64,000 bases of DNA, taken from Flavobacterium daemonense (lineage in GTDB: Bacteria; Bacteroidota; Bacteroidia; Flavobacteriales; Flavobacteriaceae). Below are positions 53,241 to 62,700 of this stretch, one piece after another. The notes below the pieces were generated by a model. That model searched no databases. It was not told the origin of the DNA and was given only the letters and a program-made list of their open reading frames with translations. Numbering within the stretch: position 1 is the stretch's first letter; the number at the start of each line of letters is the position of its first letter. Location of the stretch: assembly GCF_007341385.1 (NCBI RefSeq), contig NZ_VJYD01000006.1, positions 186,001 to 250,000 on the forward strand. The letters are read 5' to 3'. The position numbers and the translations under genes were made by a program.

Positions 53241-54308
53241 ATGAATTCAGATAACCGATATAACAGGCAAATCATTCTTCCAGAAATAGGAGTGGAAGGG
53301 CAGCAAAAATTGTCAAAAGCAAAAGTTTTGGTGATTGGTGCCGGCGGTTTGGGCGCTGCTATTTTGCCTTATTTGGCATCGGCAGGAATTGGCAAAATCG
53401 GAATTGTAGATGATGATGATGTTGAGGTTTCAAATTTGCATCGTCAGGTAATTTATAAAACTTCGGCTGTTGGAAAATTAAAAGCTGAAGAAGCAAAATT
53501 GATGATTTCAGAATTAAATCCTGAAATTGAAGTCGATGCTTTTTCTGAGAAACTATCAGGAAAAAATGCCCTTTCGTTATTCGAAAAATATGATAGTATT
53601 GTCGATGCAACAGATAATATTTCAATTAAATATTTGATAAACGACGCTTGTTTGGCAACCAATAAACCAATGGTTTACGGATCGATTTTCAGGTTCCAAG
53701 GACAAGTTTCGGTTTTCAATTATCAAAATGGCCCAACGTACAGATGTTTGTATCCAGATGAAAATTCGAATGCTTTAAATTGTGAAGATGCTGGCGTAAT
53801 TGGAATTTCTGTTGGAATTATCGGAATGCTTCAGGCCAATGAAGTTCTAAAAATGATTCTCGGAATTGGAGAAGTTTTAAGCGGAAAAATATTGGTGTAC
53901 AATATTCTGAATAACGAACAACAAAAATATGATTTTGAGAAAAGTGATTTTCAGTTAATAAGCAGAGAATTATTCGAAGAAAAATATAATAAAACTGAAG
54001 TTGAAGAAATAAGTTTTGAATCGGTTTTAGATGAAATAAACAAAGATGAAGTTTTATTTTTGGATGTTCGAAATGAAGATGAAACTCCAAAAATTAGTTT
54101 AAAAAATCAAATCCAGATTCCGTTGATGCAATTGGAAAATGAAATCGAAAAACTGGATAAAAACCAAACAATTTATGTTTTCTGTCAATCGGGAATTAGA
54201 AGTAAAATTGCAGTTGAGCTGCTTTTGAAACATCAATTTAAAAATGTGAAGAGTATTTTTGGTGGTGTTTTGGCAATGAAGCAATTATTAGAAGAAATAA
54301 AAATATAG
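53241..54308 (+). CDS. moeB: MoaD adenylyltransferase fused to a rhodanese domain
   Basis: A 355-residue ThiF/MoeB/HesA protein. The nucleotide site is GAGGLGAAILPYLASAG, followed by DDDDVEVSNLHRQVIY and the catalytic Asp region VDATDN. The C-terminal part (about 255-355) is a rhodanese domain with active-site loop FCQSGIRSK, which could supply sulfur to activated MoaD. In E. coli MoeB two CxxC pairs bind zinc; here the first is reduced to TYRC and the second is absent, so that zinc site is probably lost. It activates MoaD, encoded just upstream. Confidence 0.9.
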   Translation: MNSDNRYNRQIILPEIGVEGQQKLSKAKVLVIGAGGLGAAILPYLASAGIGKIGIVDDDDVEVSNLHRQVIYKTSAVGKLKAEEAKLMISELNPEIEVDAFSEKLSGKNALSLFEKYDSIVDATDNISIKYLINDACLATNKPMVYGSIFRFQGQVSVFNYQNGPTYRCLYPDENSNALNCEDAGVIGISVGIIGMLQANEVLKMILGIGEVLSGKILVYNILNNEQQKYDFEKSDFQLISRELFEEKYNKTEVEEISFESVLDEINKDEVLFLDVRNEDETPKISLKNQIQIPLMQLENEIEKLDKNQTIYVFCQSGIRSKIAVELLLKHQFKNVKSIFGGVLAMKQLLEEIKI

Positions 54309-54334
54309 TTACAGATCAAAAGATTATTAGTTAG

Positions 54335-54405
54335 TTTGTCACCCTGAGCGGAGTCGAAGGGCGTGCCAATTGGACGCGGGCTTCGACTCCGCTCAGCCTG
54401 ACAAA
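54335..54405. repeat. GAGCGGAGTCGAAG inverted repeat
   Basis: The arms TTTGTCACCCTGAGCGGAGT... (54335-54363) and the inverted ...CCGCTCAGCCTGACAAA (54376-54405) match except for two bases. A typical flavobacterial palindrome. The longest frame reading into moaE starts inside it, which argues against that start. Confidence 0.78.
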
Positions 54406-54462
54406 AGCAAAAGAAAAAATCATTTTAATCCATATAATCTGTGGCAAAAAAAACATAAAAAA

Positions 54463-54894
54463 ATGAGTAAAAATGTATTTGTAGAAGGACCAATTTTACC
54501 TGAGTTTATTGCGGAATCGATTGCTAAACATCAATCGAAACATACAATTGGGGCGCATAATATTTTTCTCGGACAAGTTCGCGCAGATGTAATTCACGAC
54601 AATACAGTCGTTGCGATTGATTATTCGGCCTATACCGACATGGCGAATGAAGCTTTGTACACCATTCGTGAAAAAGCGTTTGCGAAATTCGATTTAACCT
54701 GCATGCACATTTACCACAGTTTGGGCGTTGTAAAAGCAGGCGAAATCTGTCTGTTTGTTTTTGTTTCGGCAACACGACGTAAACAAGTTTATGAAGCCAC
54801 AGAAGCGATCGTAAACTGGATAAAAACGGATGTTCCAATTTTTGGAAAAGAGATGTTTGAAAACGATACATTCACTTGGAAACAAAACACTTAG
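54463..54894 (+). CDS. moaE: molybdopterin synthase catalytic subunit
   Basis: A 143-residue protein that with MoaD converts precursor Z to molybdopterin. I start at MSKNVFVEGPILPEF (54463); the upstream extension is repeat DNA. Family segments are GAHNIFLGQVRAD, IDYSAYTDMANEAL, HSLGVVKAGEICLFVFVSA and a C-terminal PIFGKEMFEN with the catalytic Lys. moaCB follows after 9 nt. Confidence 0.93.
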   Translation: MSKNVFVEGPILPEFIAESIAKHQSKHTIGAHNIFLGQVRADVIHDNTVVAIDYSAYTDMANEALYTIREKAFAKFDLTCMHIYHSLGVVKAGEICLFVFVSATRRKQVYEATEAIVNWIKTDVPIFGKEMFENDTFTWKQNT

Positions 54895-54903
54895 AAAAGT
54901 AAA

Positions 54904-55818
54904 ATGGTAGATATTACGCATAAAATAAGCACTTTAAGAAAAGCAACCGCAACCGCAATTGTAAAAGTCAGCAAACAAGAAACAATTGATGCTGTGGTCA
55001 ATAATTTAGTGCCAAAAGGGAATGTGTTCGAAATGGCAAAAACGGCAGGATTATTTGCGGTAAAAAATACGCATTTATCTATTCCAGACTGTCATCCGCT
55101 TCCAATTGAATATACTTCAGTAGAATATGTGATTGAAGGTTTGGAAATTCAGATTATCTTCAATGTAAAAACGGTTTACAAAACTGGAGTTGAGGTTGAA
55201 GCAATGCACGGCGCATCGATTGTGGCATTGACAATGTACGATATGCTGAAACCAATTGATAAAGAAATCGAAATTTCGACCATCAAATTGATTAATAAAG
55301 AAGGCGGAAAATCGTCTTTCAAAAATAAATTTCCGAATGTAATCAAAGCAGCGGTTTTTGTGTGTTCTGATTCAGTTTTTGCTGGAGATAAAGAAGATCG
55401 TTCTGGAAAAACAATTGTAGAAAAATTAGATTCATACGGAGTTGAAACGTCTCATTACGAAGTAATTCCAGACGAATTCGATATTATTCAAGAAAAAACT
55501 AAGGCTTTCGCCAAAGAAAATCAACTAGTTATTTTCACAGGCGGAACTGGTTTGTCTCCAAGAGATGTTACGCCAGAAGCTTTAGAACCAATTTTAGAAA
55601 GTAGAATTCCAGGAATTGAAGAGGCGATTCGCAATTATGGACAGCAAAGAATGCCGTATGCAATGCTTTCAAGATCTGTTGCAGGAACTTTAGGCAAAAG
55701 TTTGGTTTTGGCTTTGCCGGGTTCAACAAACGGAGTGCGAGAATCGATGGATGCTGTTTTTCCACATGTAATGCATGTTTTTCATATTTTAAAAGGTAAA
55801 AACCATGACAGCCTCTAA
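54904..55818 (+). CDS. bifunctional MoaC-MoaB fusion
   Basis: A 304-residue fusion. Residues about 1-150 are MoaC, which with MoaA forms cyclic pyranopterin phosphate: VDITHKISTLRKATA, then PDCHPLPIEYTSV and VKTVYKTGVEVEAMHGASI, with ALTMYDMLKPID. Residues about 155-304 are a MoaB/MogA domain that adenylylates molybdopterin: VCSDSVFAGDKEDRSGK, FTGGTGLSPRDVTPEAL, ALPGSTNGVRESMDAVFPH. Joining an early and a late Moco step in one chain is known in some Bacteroidota. Its last 14 nt overlap moaA. Confidence 0.93.
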   Translation: MVDITHKISTLRKATATAIVKVSKQETIDAVVNNLVPKGNVFEMAKTAGLFAVKNTHLSIPDCHPLPIEYTSVEYVIEGLEIQIIFNVKTVYKTGVEVEAMHGASIVALTMYDMLKPIDKEIEISTIKLINKEGGKSSFKNKFPNVIKAAVFVCSDSVFAGDKEDRSGKTIVEKLDSYGVETSHYEVIPDEFDIIQEKTKAFAKENQLVIFTGGTGLSPRDVTPEALEPILESRIPGIEEAIRNYGQQRMPYAMLSRSVAGTLGKSLVLALPGSTNGVRESMDAVFPHVMHVFHILKGKNHDSL

Positions 55819-56812
55819 CACAATTTTGACGGACGGTTTTGGGCGCAGACACAATTATCTGCGCATTTCGCTGCTGGAAAAATGCAATCTGCGTTGCACG
55901 TATTGCATGCCGGCGGACGGAATTGCGCTTTCTCCAAAAGCCAGTTTAATGACGGCCGACGAGATTTTTAGTATCGCTCAGACTTTCGTACAAAATGGTG
56001 TTGACAAAATTAGATTAACCGGCGGTGAACCTTTATTGCGAAAGGATTTTCCAGAAATTGTTTCGAAATTATCAGAACTTAATATTTCACTTTCTATAAC
56101 GACAAACGGAATTTTAATTGATCGTCATATTGATGTTTTAAAACAGTTTAAAGTCAAAAAAATCAATTTGAGTTTAGATACGTTGGTTTCGTCAAAATTC
56201 GCTTCGATAACGCTTAGAAATCAGTTTGAGAAGGTTATTGATAATTTGCATTTGCTTTTGAATCATGATTTTCAAGTAAAAGTTAATGTGGTTTTGATAA
56301 AAGGTTTTAATGATAACGAAATTGTAGATTTTGTAAAACTGACGCAGTTTCTGCCAATTTCTGTGCGATTTATTGAATTTATGCCGTTTGCCGGAAACGA
56401 GTGGGATAGAAGTAAAATGGTTTCGCAACAGGAAATTTTGTCTTTGGTTACAAGTGTTTTTTCTTCAGAAGAAATTCGAAAATTGGAAGATGAAAAAAAC
56501 TTTACTTCAAGAAATTATAAAATAAAAGATTTTCAAGGTGATTTCGGAATCATAAGTTCGATTACGAATCCGTTTTGCGACAGCTGTAACCGAATCCGTT
56601 TGACCGCTGATGGGAAAATTAAAAATTGCCTTTTCTCCAATTCTGAAACTGATTTATTAACGGCTTTTAGAAATGGTGAATCGATTACTAATTTAATTTA
56701 TGAATCCATTCAAAATAAAAAGAAAGTGAGAGCCGGAATGGTTACAATTGATGAAATGAATGATCCGACGCTTCATTTTGATAATCGCAGTATGATTGCG
56801 ATTGGGGGATGA
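55805..56812 (+). CDS. moaA: GTP 3',8-cyclase (radical SAM)
   Basis: A 335-residue radical-SAM enzyme that starts Moco synthesis from GTP. The SAM cluster is CNLRCTYC (C27, C31, C34); the second [4Fe-4S] cluster uses C258, C261 and C275 in FCDSCNRIRLTADGKIKNC. The chain ends in Gly-Gly (AIGG), which MoaA needs for activity. RLTGGEPLLRKD is the SAM-binding GGE segment. It overlaps moaCB by 14 nt, so the two partners of the first step are translationally coupled. Confidence 0.96.
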   Translation: MTASNTILTDGFGRRHNYLRISLLEKCNLRCTYCMPADGIALSPKASLMTADEIFSIAQTFVQNGVDKIRLTGGEPLLRKDFPEIVSKLSELNISLSITTNGILIDRHIDVLKQFKVKKINLSLDTLVSSKFASITLRNQFEKVIDNLHLLLNHDFQVKVNVVLIKGFNDNEIVDFVKLTQFLPISVRFIEFMPFAGNEWDRSKMVSQQEILSLVTSVFSSEEIRKLEDEKNFTSRNYKIKDFQGDFGIISSITNPFCDSCNRIRLTADGKIKNCLFSNSETDLLTAFRNGESITNLIYESIQNKKKVRAGMVTIDEMNDPTLHFDNRSMIAIGG

Positions 56813-56892
56813 GGTTAATTGTGAATTGTGAATTGTGGATGGTGAATGGTCAGGCTGATCGAAGTCGAAGTCTTAACCGCATAGTTTTTTCC

Positions 56893-56966
56893 TTGCGAGG
56901 AACGAAGCAATCTCACTATTACGAGCAATGTTACTTATGTGAGTGCGGTTGCTTCGTTCCTCGCAA
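56893..56966. repeat. TTGCGAGGAACGAAGCAA inverted repeat
   Basis: Perfect 18-bp arms at 56893-56910 and 56949-56966, with an 11-base inner TCTCAC/GTGAG relation. It lies between moaA and the next converging gene. The same type of sequence is widespread in flavobacterial genomes. Confidence 0.8.
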
Positions 56967-56985
56967 TGACGCATAGGAGCGAAAA

Positions 56986-57017
56986 AAAAGGTTCAACTTT
57001 ATCAAAGTCAAACCTTT
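56986..57017 (-). terminator. terminator of the Lys/Ala-rich gene
   Basis: On the minus strand AAAGGTTTGACTTT / AAAGTTGAACCTTT with a short loop and a T-run follows the gene at 9 nt. Confidence 0.8.
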
Positions 57018-57025
57018 CCAAAATA

Positions 57026-57676
57026 TTATTTTTTCTTTTTAGCCTTTGCTTTTTTTTGAGCTTTAGCTTTCTTTTTAGCAATTTTTTTAGCTTTCGCTTT
57101 TTCCTTAGCTTTTTTAGCTTTTTCTTTTTTCTTAGCGGCTGCTTTTTGTTTTGCTTTTTTGGCTTTCTCTTTCTTTTTATCTTTTTTAGCCTTTTCTTTT
57201 TGTTTTGCTGCTTTCTTTTTCTCTTTTTCTTTTTCCTTGTCTTTCACTTTTTTGGCTTTTTTAGCAGCTTTATCTTTTTCAGCGTCAACTGCCTGGTTAG
57301 TATTCTCTTCTTTTGATTCGGTAACCGTTGCAGCAGATGCTGTTTTTTCCTCAGGCTTTGCAGCTGGAGTCAAGACTTTTTTTGCTGGTGCTCTTCTAAT
57401 CGTTGGTTTAGGCGAAGTTGCTGCTGCAGTTTTTACCACAACTTTAGCCGGCGCTTTTGCTGTAGTTGTTGTTGCGCTTTTTGCAACTGTAGCGGCAGGT
57501 GCTTTTGCTACTGGTTTGGCAGTTGTTGACGCTGCAGGTTTTACAGGAGCTTTACGAACAGGCGCTTTTTTTACAGGCGTACTTGCTGTTTTTACACTTT
57601 CAGCAACTGGTGGAGTTGTCTCGGTCTTTGGTGCGTCAATTTTTTCAGAATTTGGGTCTGTTGTGTTGTTTTCCAT
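57026..57676 (-). CDS. Lys/Ala-rich histone H1-like low-complexity protein
   Basis: A 216-residue disordered protein. Residues 1-125 are Ala/Thr/Pro/Lys-rich with PVRKAPVKPAAS-like repeats and a few acidic residues; residues about 126-216 are almost only Lys, Ala and Glu, ending KAKAQKKAKAKKKK. It resembles eukaryotic histone H1 tails and bacterial H1-like proteins that bind DNA, but there is no folded domain. A role in nucleoid or RNA binding is inference from composition. The antisense strand is open over 173 codons only because of the repeat pattern. Confidence 0.75.
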   Translation of the reverse strand: MENNTTDPNSEKIDAPKTETTPPVAESVKTASTPVKKAPVRKAPVKPAASTTAKPVAKAPAATVAKSATTTTAKAPAKVVVKTAAATSPKPTIRRAPAKKVLTPAAKPEEKTASAATVTESKEENTNQAVDAEKDKAAKKAKKVKDKEKEKEKKKAAKQKEKAKKDKKKEKAKKAKQKAAAKKKEKAKKAKEKAKAKKIAKKKAKAQKKAKAKKKK

Positions 57677-58040
57677 ATAATAAATTTGCGTTTAAGTGAA
57701 TAGATTATCAACAATGTAACTAAATTGTTAATTTATAGTTAAGTAAAGATAATGATAAAACAAGCTTTCCAATGTTAAGTTTTTTGTTAAAATTTACGAT
57801 TAAATGGCTGAAAGTGAAATATTTGTGTTTTTAAGTAAAATAAAAAGCCAAAATCTCTTAACAATTCTACATGAAAAAAAACGCTTTAATTGTGAATTGT
57901 GAATTGTGAATTGTGAATGGTGAAATGTGAAACGACATTAAGTGAAACTTGATCCTGAAGCTTCACGAGAAACTTGAAACATGAAACCTGAAACGTGAAA
58001 CCTGAAACTTGAAACCTGAAACTTGAATCTTGAAACAAAA
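57677..58040. repeat. gap with tandem TTGTGAATTGTGAA and GAAACCTGAAACTTGAAAC units
   Basis: The 364-base gap holds the upstream region of the Lys/Ala-rich gene (57677-57880) and then simple repeats: TGTGAATTGTGAATTGTGAA (about 57892-57912), and about five GAAACNTGAAAC units (57970-58035). A mutated copy of the CCCGAAGCCTCGGG-type string lies at about 57951-57965. No gene is seen. Confidence 0.65.
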
Positions 58041-59471
58041 TTAGTTCTCAACAATTTCTAAAATCTTGAAATTGCTTTTTGGGGCTTCGCATAAAGAACA
58101 GCAATAATCCTCGCCTAAATCGGTGAATAAAATACCTTTTGGGATACCTTGACTTTGATCTCCATATTCTGGTTTATAGAGCGTAAGGCATTCTTGACAT
58201 TGGTAAATATCTAATTGCGGTTTTTCTTTTTTTTGTGGATTCTCAGGTGTTTCTGTTGCGTTGTTTCCGAGTTCGTCGAAGTATTTTCGGCTTAATTCAA
58301 TTAAAATTGTTGGAAGTTCGAGTTTGTCGATGTCTTGCGAATGCACAATGTATTCGCGTGTGTTTGGGTCAAAATTCTTTGCAAACAAAACATTATAAGT
58401 ATCTCTGATTTTTATGGATTCCAAAGCAACCGGAAGTTCGTTTTTTTCGATGACAATCGAAGTAAAATAATGCCCGTCACGGTTGTATTCTGATATCCCG
58501 AAATTTAATCCATAAGTACTAATGTCGAATTGATCGAGCGTACGAACTAGGAATGTTTTCAAGTTCAATGCCCATTCCATCGCAACAGGCAAATGCCAAT
58601 TTAGTTCTAATAAAGAATGACGAACGTTGATTCCTCTTTTGCCAAGGAATTTTTCCCATTCCAATTTTCTATCTTTCGGAATTCCTTTTATGATAAATGA
58701 TTTCCAAGGAGTTATGCATATTTTCCCGATTTTACATTCAAAACACAAATCGCACATTTCTTTCAAGAAATCTAAATCGTATAAATTATTTCTCCAATAC
58801 AATCCGAGCCAATACTGATCAATTCCCATTCGGTTCATTCCTTCGTAATATGGAAAAGGATAAAACGGAATATTCAACGGTTTGTCAATTGTTCGATTAT
58901 TGGTATCTAAAGCTTCGCTGACCAATGAAAAAAGCATTTCAATATCAACTGATTCTTCTTGAGATATTTTTTCGATTTCATAATAAATCTTCGCTAAATC
59001 CCAGCTGTAAATCAGAACAGGGTAAATTTCCATTTTATCCCATTTTGGAAGACGAATGTATAAATACCAATAATCTTCATGCTCCGAAGCTATAAAGTTC
59101 AACTGGCCTGTAAATAAAGGAACCAACTGTTGTTTTGGGTCGGTTATATTTACTTTGAGTTTAGGTTGCTCTTTAAATTCTTCTAAAATATATAAAAAGC
59201 GATTTCCTGTCAGCCAATTGGTATTTCTGAAAATATCTGTCGAAACATAAGAAGAAACGATATTATTCCCGCTTTTTTGATCCGGATAAACAAAATGATG
59301 TTTTCCTAAAGTGGTTTTGTCCAAAGATTTAAAACCTTTCGGAAAAATAATATCTTGTCTCGAACCAAAAGAAATGGAATCCAGACCTTCATCTAAAGCA
59401 ATATTTACTACTTCTCGCAGTTCTCCCGGCGATATTACGCCTCCTTTTACTATTAATCTTGTTAGTTCCAT
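58041..59471 (-). CDS. nitrite/sulfite-reductase-like protein with C-terminal rubredoxin domain
   Basis: A 476-residue protein. Residues 1-60 match the ferredoxin-like half-domain of nitrite/sulfite reductases (KGGVISPGELREVVNIALDE, then SISFGSRQDIIFP). The centre has C240-x2-C243-x2-C246-x5-C252 followed by ITPWKSFIIKG, the TPW motif of a second half-domain. The siroheme [4Fe-4S] Cys pattern of true reductases is not seen. Residues 422-476 are a rubredoxin: CQEC (425, 428) and CSLC (458, 461). It may pass electrons to or from the nitrate reductase encoded upstream, or be a divergent reductase. I know no firm function. Confidence 0.72.
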   Translation of the reverse strand: MELTRLIVKGGVISPGELREVVNIALDEGLDSISFGSRQDIIFPKGFKSLDKTTLGKHHFVYPDQKSGNNIVSSYVSTDIFRNTNWLTGNRFLYILEEFKEQPKLKVNITDPKQQLVPLFTGQLNFIASEHEDYWYLYIRLPKWDKMEIYPVLIYSWDLAKIYYEIEKISQEESVDIEMLFSLVSEALDTNNRTIDKPLNIPFYPFPYYEGMNRMGIDQYWLGLYWRNNLYDLDFLKEMCDLCFECKIGKICITPWKSFIIKGIPKDRKLEWEKFLGKRGINVRHSLLELNWHLPVAMEWALNLKTFLVRTLDQFDISTYGLNFGISEYNRDGHYFTSIVIEKNELPVALESIKIRDTYNVLFAKNFDPNTREYIVHSQDIDKLELPTILIELSRKYFDELGNNATETPENPQKKEKPQLDIYQCQECLTLYKPEYGDQSQGIPKGILFTDLGEDYCCSLCEAPKSNFKILEIVEN

Positions 59472-59532
59472 TTTTCTTTTTGTTTCAGGTTTTCTTTGTT
59501 TCAGGTTTCAAGTTTCTGGATTGTGTTGATTT

Positions 59533-59720
59533 AAACGCAAAGAGCGCAAAGGTTTTTCGCAAAGTTTTGAAGGTTTATATTCTGTGCTTAAAATTGTTAT
59601 TATATTAGAAAGGTCACAAAGCAATATTTTAAATTTTGTTCAAAGCTTCGTGAACTTTGTCTACTTAAAAAAAATAAACTTTGCGAAACTTTGCGAAAAA
59701 CCTTTGCGCTCTTTGCGTTA
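59533..59720. repeat. 188-bp element with 34-bp inverted arms
   Basis: The arms AACGCAAAGAGCGCAAAGGT... (59534-59567) and the exact reverse complement (59686-59719) enclose an AT-rich core with AAAGGTCACAAAGCAATATT. Perfect long arms and no coding capacity fit a MITE-like element. It lies between the rubredoxin-tailed gene and the nitrate reductase. The rest of the 314-base gap holds a TTTCAGGTTTCAAGTTTC repeat and the CCCGAAGCCTCGGG string. Confidence 0.82.
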
Positions 59721-59785
59721 AAATTTATGTTCAAAGTAAAGCAACTTGAAACCTGATCCCGAAGCCTCGGGAGAAACAAAACAAA

Positions 59786-62700
59786 CTATTTACATTTTGC
59801 CAATATCTCCTTAACTTCCGTTTTACAGCTTCCGCAACCTAAACCTGCACCTGTATTTTTGCATAATTCTGTGAAATCATTTACGCCGCTTTTGATGGTT
59901 TCTTCGATGTTTCCGGCGCCGACTTGACTGCAGGAACAAACTAATTTTCCTAATACGGGTTTTGCATTCGAGCTTCCTCTCAAAAGCGTATTTCGTTTGT
60001 CTGATAATTCGATTTTGCTTTCGATCATGGTTTTGAATTCGGCAAACTCGTTTTTATCGCCCATTAAAATCGCTCCAACCAAAAGATCATCTTTTACGAT
60101 GCATTTTTTGTAATAACGCTTTTTCAAATCGGCAAAAACAATTTCTTCGTATGAATCGTCATTTTCCGGAATTGTAATGTCTCCAATACTGCAAAGGTTG
60201 ATGTCTTCTAATTTCAGAATATTCATTAAAATCGAACCTTTGTAATAACTGCTAATGTCGCCTGCTAAGAAGTTCGCCAAAATATCAGCCTGTTCTTCTG
60301 CAGCGGATGTGATTCCGAATAGCTTATTTTGAAATTCGGCTATTTCTCCAATCGCAAAAATATCCGGATTTGAAGTTTGTAAATACTGATTTACTTTGAC
60401 ACCACGTCCGCAGGCAAGTCCGCTTTCTCTTGCAATTTCAATATTCGGAATTGTTCCAATGGTATAAACAATCGCATTTGCGGTGATGATTTTACCACTT
60501 TTTAAAGCAATTTCAATTTCGTTTGGATTATCAGTTTCGAAAACCGTACTGACTTCATTGTCAAAATAAATTTGAATATCACGAAGCTGTACTTCTTCTG
60601 CCAATAATTTGCTTGAAATTCGGTCGAGCTGACGTTCCATCAAGCGGGAAGCGCGTTGCACAATCGTTGTTTTTACTTTTTTATGTTTTAGAGCTGCAGC
60701 CAATTCTAAACCTAATAATCCGCCGCCGATAATGACAACATGCTGTTCTTCAGGCGGAAGATTGGTATGGTCAAGATGTTTTTTCAGACGGTCAGCGTCT
60801 TCTTTTTTCCGAACTGTAAATCGGCCAGGAAGATGAAGCTGTGCGTTTTCAGGAATAAAAGGACGGCTTCCTGTCGCAAGAATCAAAGAATCAAAAGTGT
60901 GAATTTCGCCCTGATTGTCAATAATTGTTTTTTTATTGGTGTCAATTTTATCAATAGCAACTCCGACTTTCATCGTGATTTTTAATTTGCTGAAAGCTTC
61001 TCCATCTTTCACTTTTAAAAGTTGTTCCCAGCTAAATTCTCCTGTCATGTATTCTGGAAGCAAAACACGGTTGTAAAACGGATTTACTTCATTCGAAAAA
61101 ACAATAATTTCATCAGTAGAATTGAATTCACGATAATTTTGAATGAATCGGAAAGAAGCTGCGCCGGCACCAACAATAGCAATTTTTTGGAAAGGTTTTA
61201 CATATTTCGAAATCGAAACGGTAGTGTATTTAAAATCAGGTTCTTTTGAAATGGGATCAACAAAAGTGTTCGTTAAATTGTTGGTTCTGTTCAAATCATT
61301 TTCAAGCTGTTTTCCCCAATGCATCGGCAGAAAAAGTACTTTTTCTTTGATCGAATCGGTAACTTTTGCCTTTACACGAACTTCACCATTTTTGCTTTTA
61401 ACCGTAACTATATCGCCGTTTTTTATTTCGTTTTTGAAAGCATCAATCGGATTTATTTCTAAAACCGGACTCGGAATATGCGTCAATAATCGCGATACTT
61501 TTCCGGTTTTGGTCATCGTATGCCATTGATCGCGAATTCTTCCCGTAGTCAAAATAAAAGGGAATTCATCATTAGGTTGCACCGATGTATTTTCGATGGA
61601 AACTGGCAAATTAAAAATCGCTTTTCCTGATGGCGTATAGAATTTTTTATCAGTAAATAGGCGAGGAGTTCCCGGATGTCCATAATCTGGAACAGGCCAT
61701 TGAAACGTTCCTTCGGTTTTTAAACGATTATAATTTAAGAACGAAATATCAATATTGGTACCTTTTGTAAGTGCACAATGTTCTTTGTAGATTTCTTCGG
61801 CACTGTTGAAATTGAAGCCGTTGAAATTCATTTTTTTCGCAAAGCGAATAAGAATTTCAATGTCTGGAAGCGCTTCTCCGGGCGCGTTGATTCCTTTTGG
61901 TAAATACGAAATTCGACGTTCTGAATTCGTCATTGTACCTTCTTTTTCAAGCCATCCTGCTGCAGGCAAAAGCAAATCTGCAAATTTTGCGGTGTCTGCA
62001 TTATGCGAAATATCTTGAACGACAACAAATTTGGCATTTTGCAACGCTTTTTCGGCTCTTCTTGAATCTGGCAAACTCACTAGGGGATTAGTACAGATTA
62101 TCCAAACGGCTTTCATTTTTCCTGATTCTAATGCTTCAAACATTTCGGTTGCCGTCAAGCCCGGTTTATCTGAAATTTCTTCGACTCCCCAAAAGTCGGC
62201 AACTTCTTTGCGATGTTCCGGATTTGCAATGTCTTTATGCGCTGCCAGAAGCGTTGCCATTCCGCCCACTTCGCGTCCGCCCATAGCATTTGGTTGTCCG
62301 GTTAAAGAAAATGGACCCGAACCCGGTTTGCCAATTTGCCCCGTTAATAAAGACAAATTCAGCAAAGCCGTATTTTTGTCAACACCAACGGCACTTTGGT
62401 TTAAACCCATTGCCCAAAGGGAAATAAAACCTTTTGCTTTTCCAATAATATCAGCGGCGAGTTTGATGTCGTTTACCGAAATGCCACACAATTTTGAAGC
62501 TTTTTCTAGAGAAGTGCCTAAAACTAAATCTTTGTATTGTTTGAAATTTTCGGCATTATATTTTACAAAATCATGATCGACGTAGCCTTTTTCGATAATT
62601 CGTTTGGCCATTGCGTGATACAAAATAATATCTGAACCCGGAATAATCTGCAAATGCAAATCAGCGAAAGCGGCAGTATCTGTTCGCCTCGGATCAATAC

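Noticed and set aside
54370..54462. 31-codon N-terminal extension of moaE
   Set aside because: It lies largely in the GAGCGGAGTCGAAG inverted repeat and has no MoaE similarity.
57159..57680. 173-codon plus-strand frame antisense to the Lys/Ala-rich gene
   Set aside because: It is Phe/Ser/Ala-rich only because it is the complement of Lys and Ala codon repeats; no start context or domain.
57970..58035. Possible CRISPR-like array of GAAACNTGAAAC units
   Set aside because: Units are directly adjacent without unique spacers, and no cas genes are present.
62031..62576. 181-codon plus-strand frame inside the nitrate reductase gene
   Set aside because: Shadow of a strongly conserved coding region on the other strand; no family resemblance.
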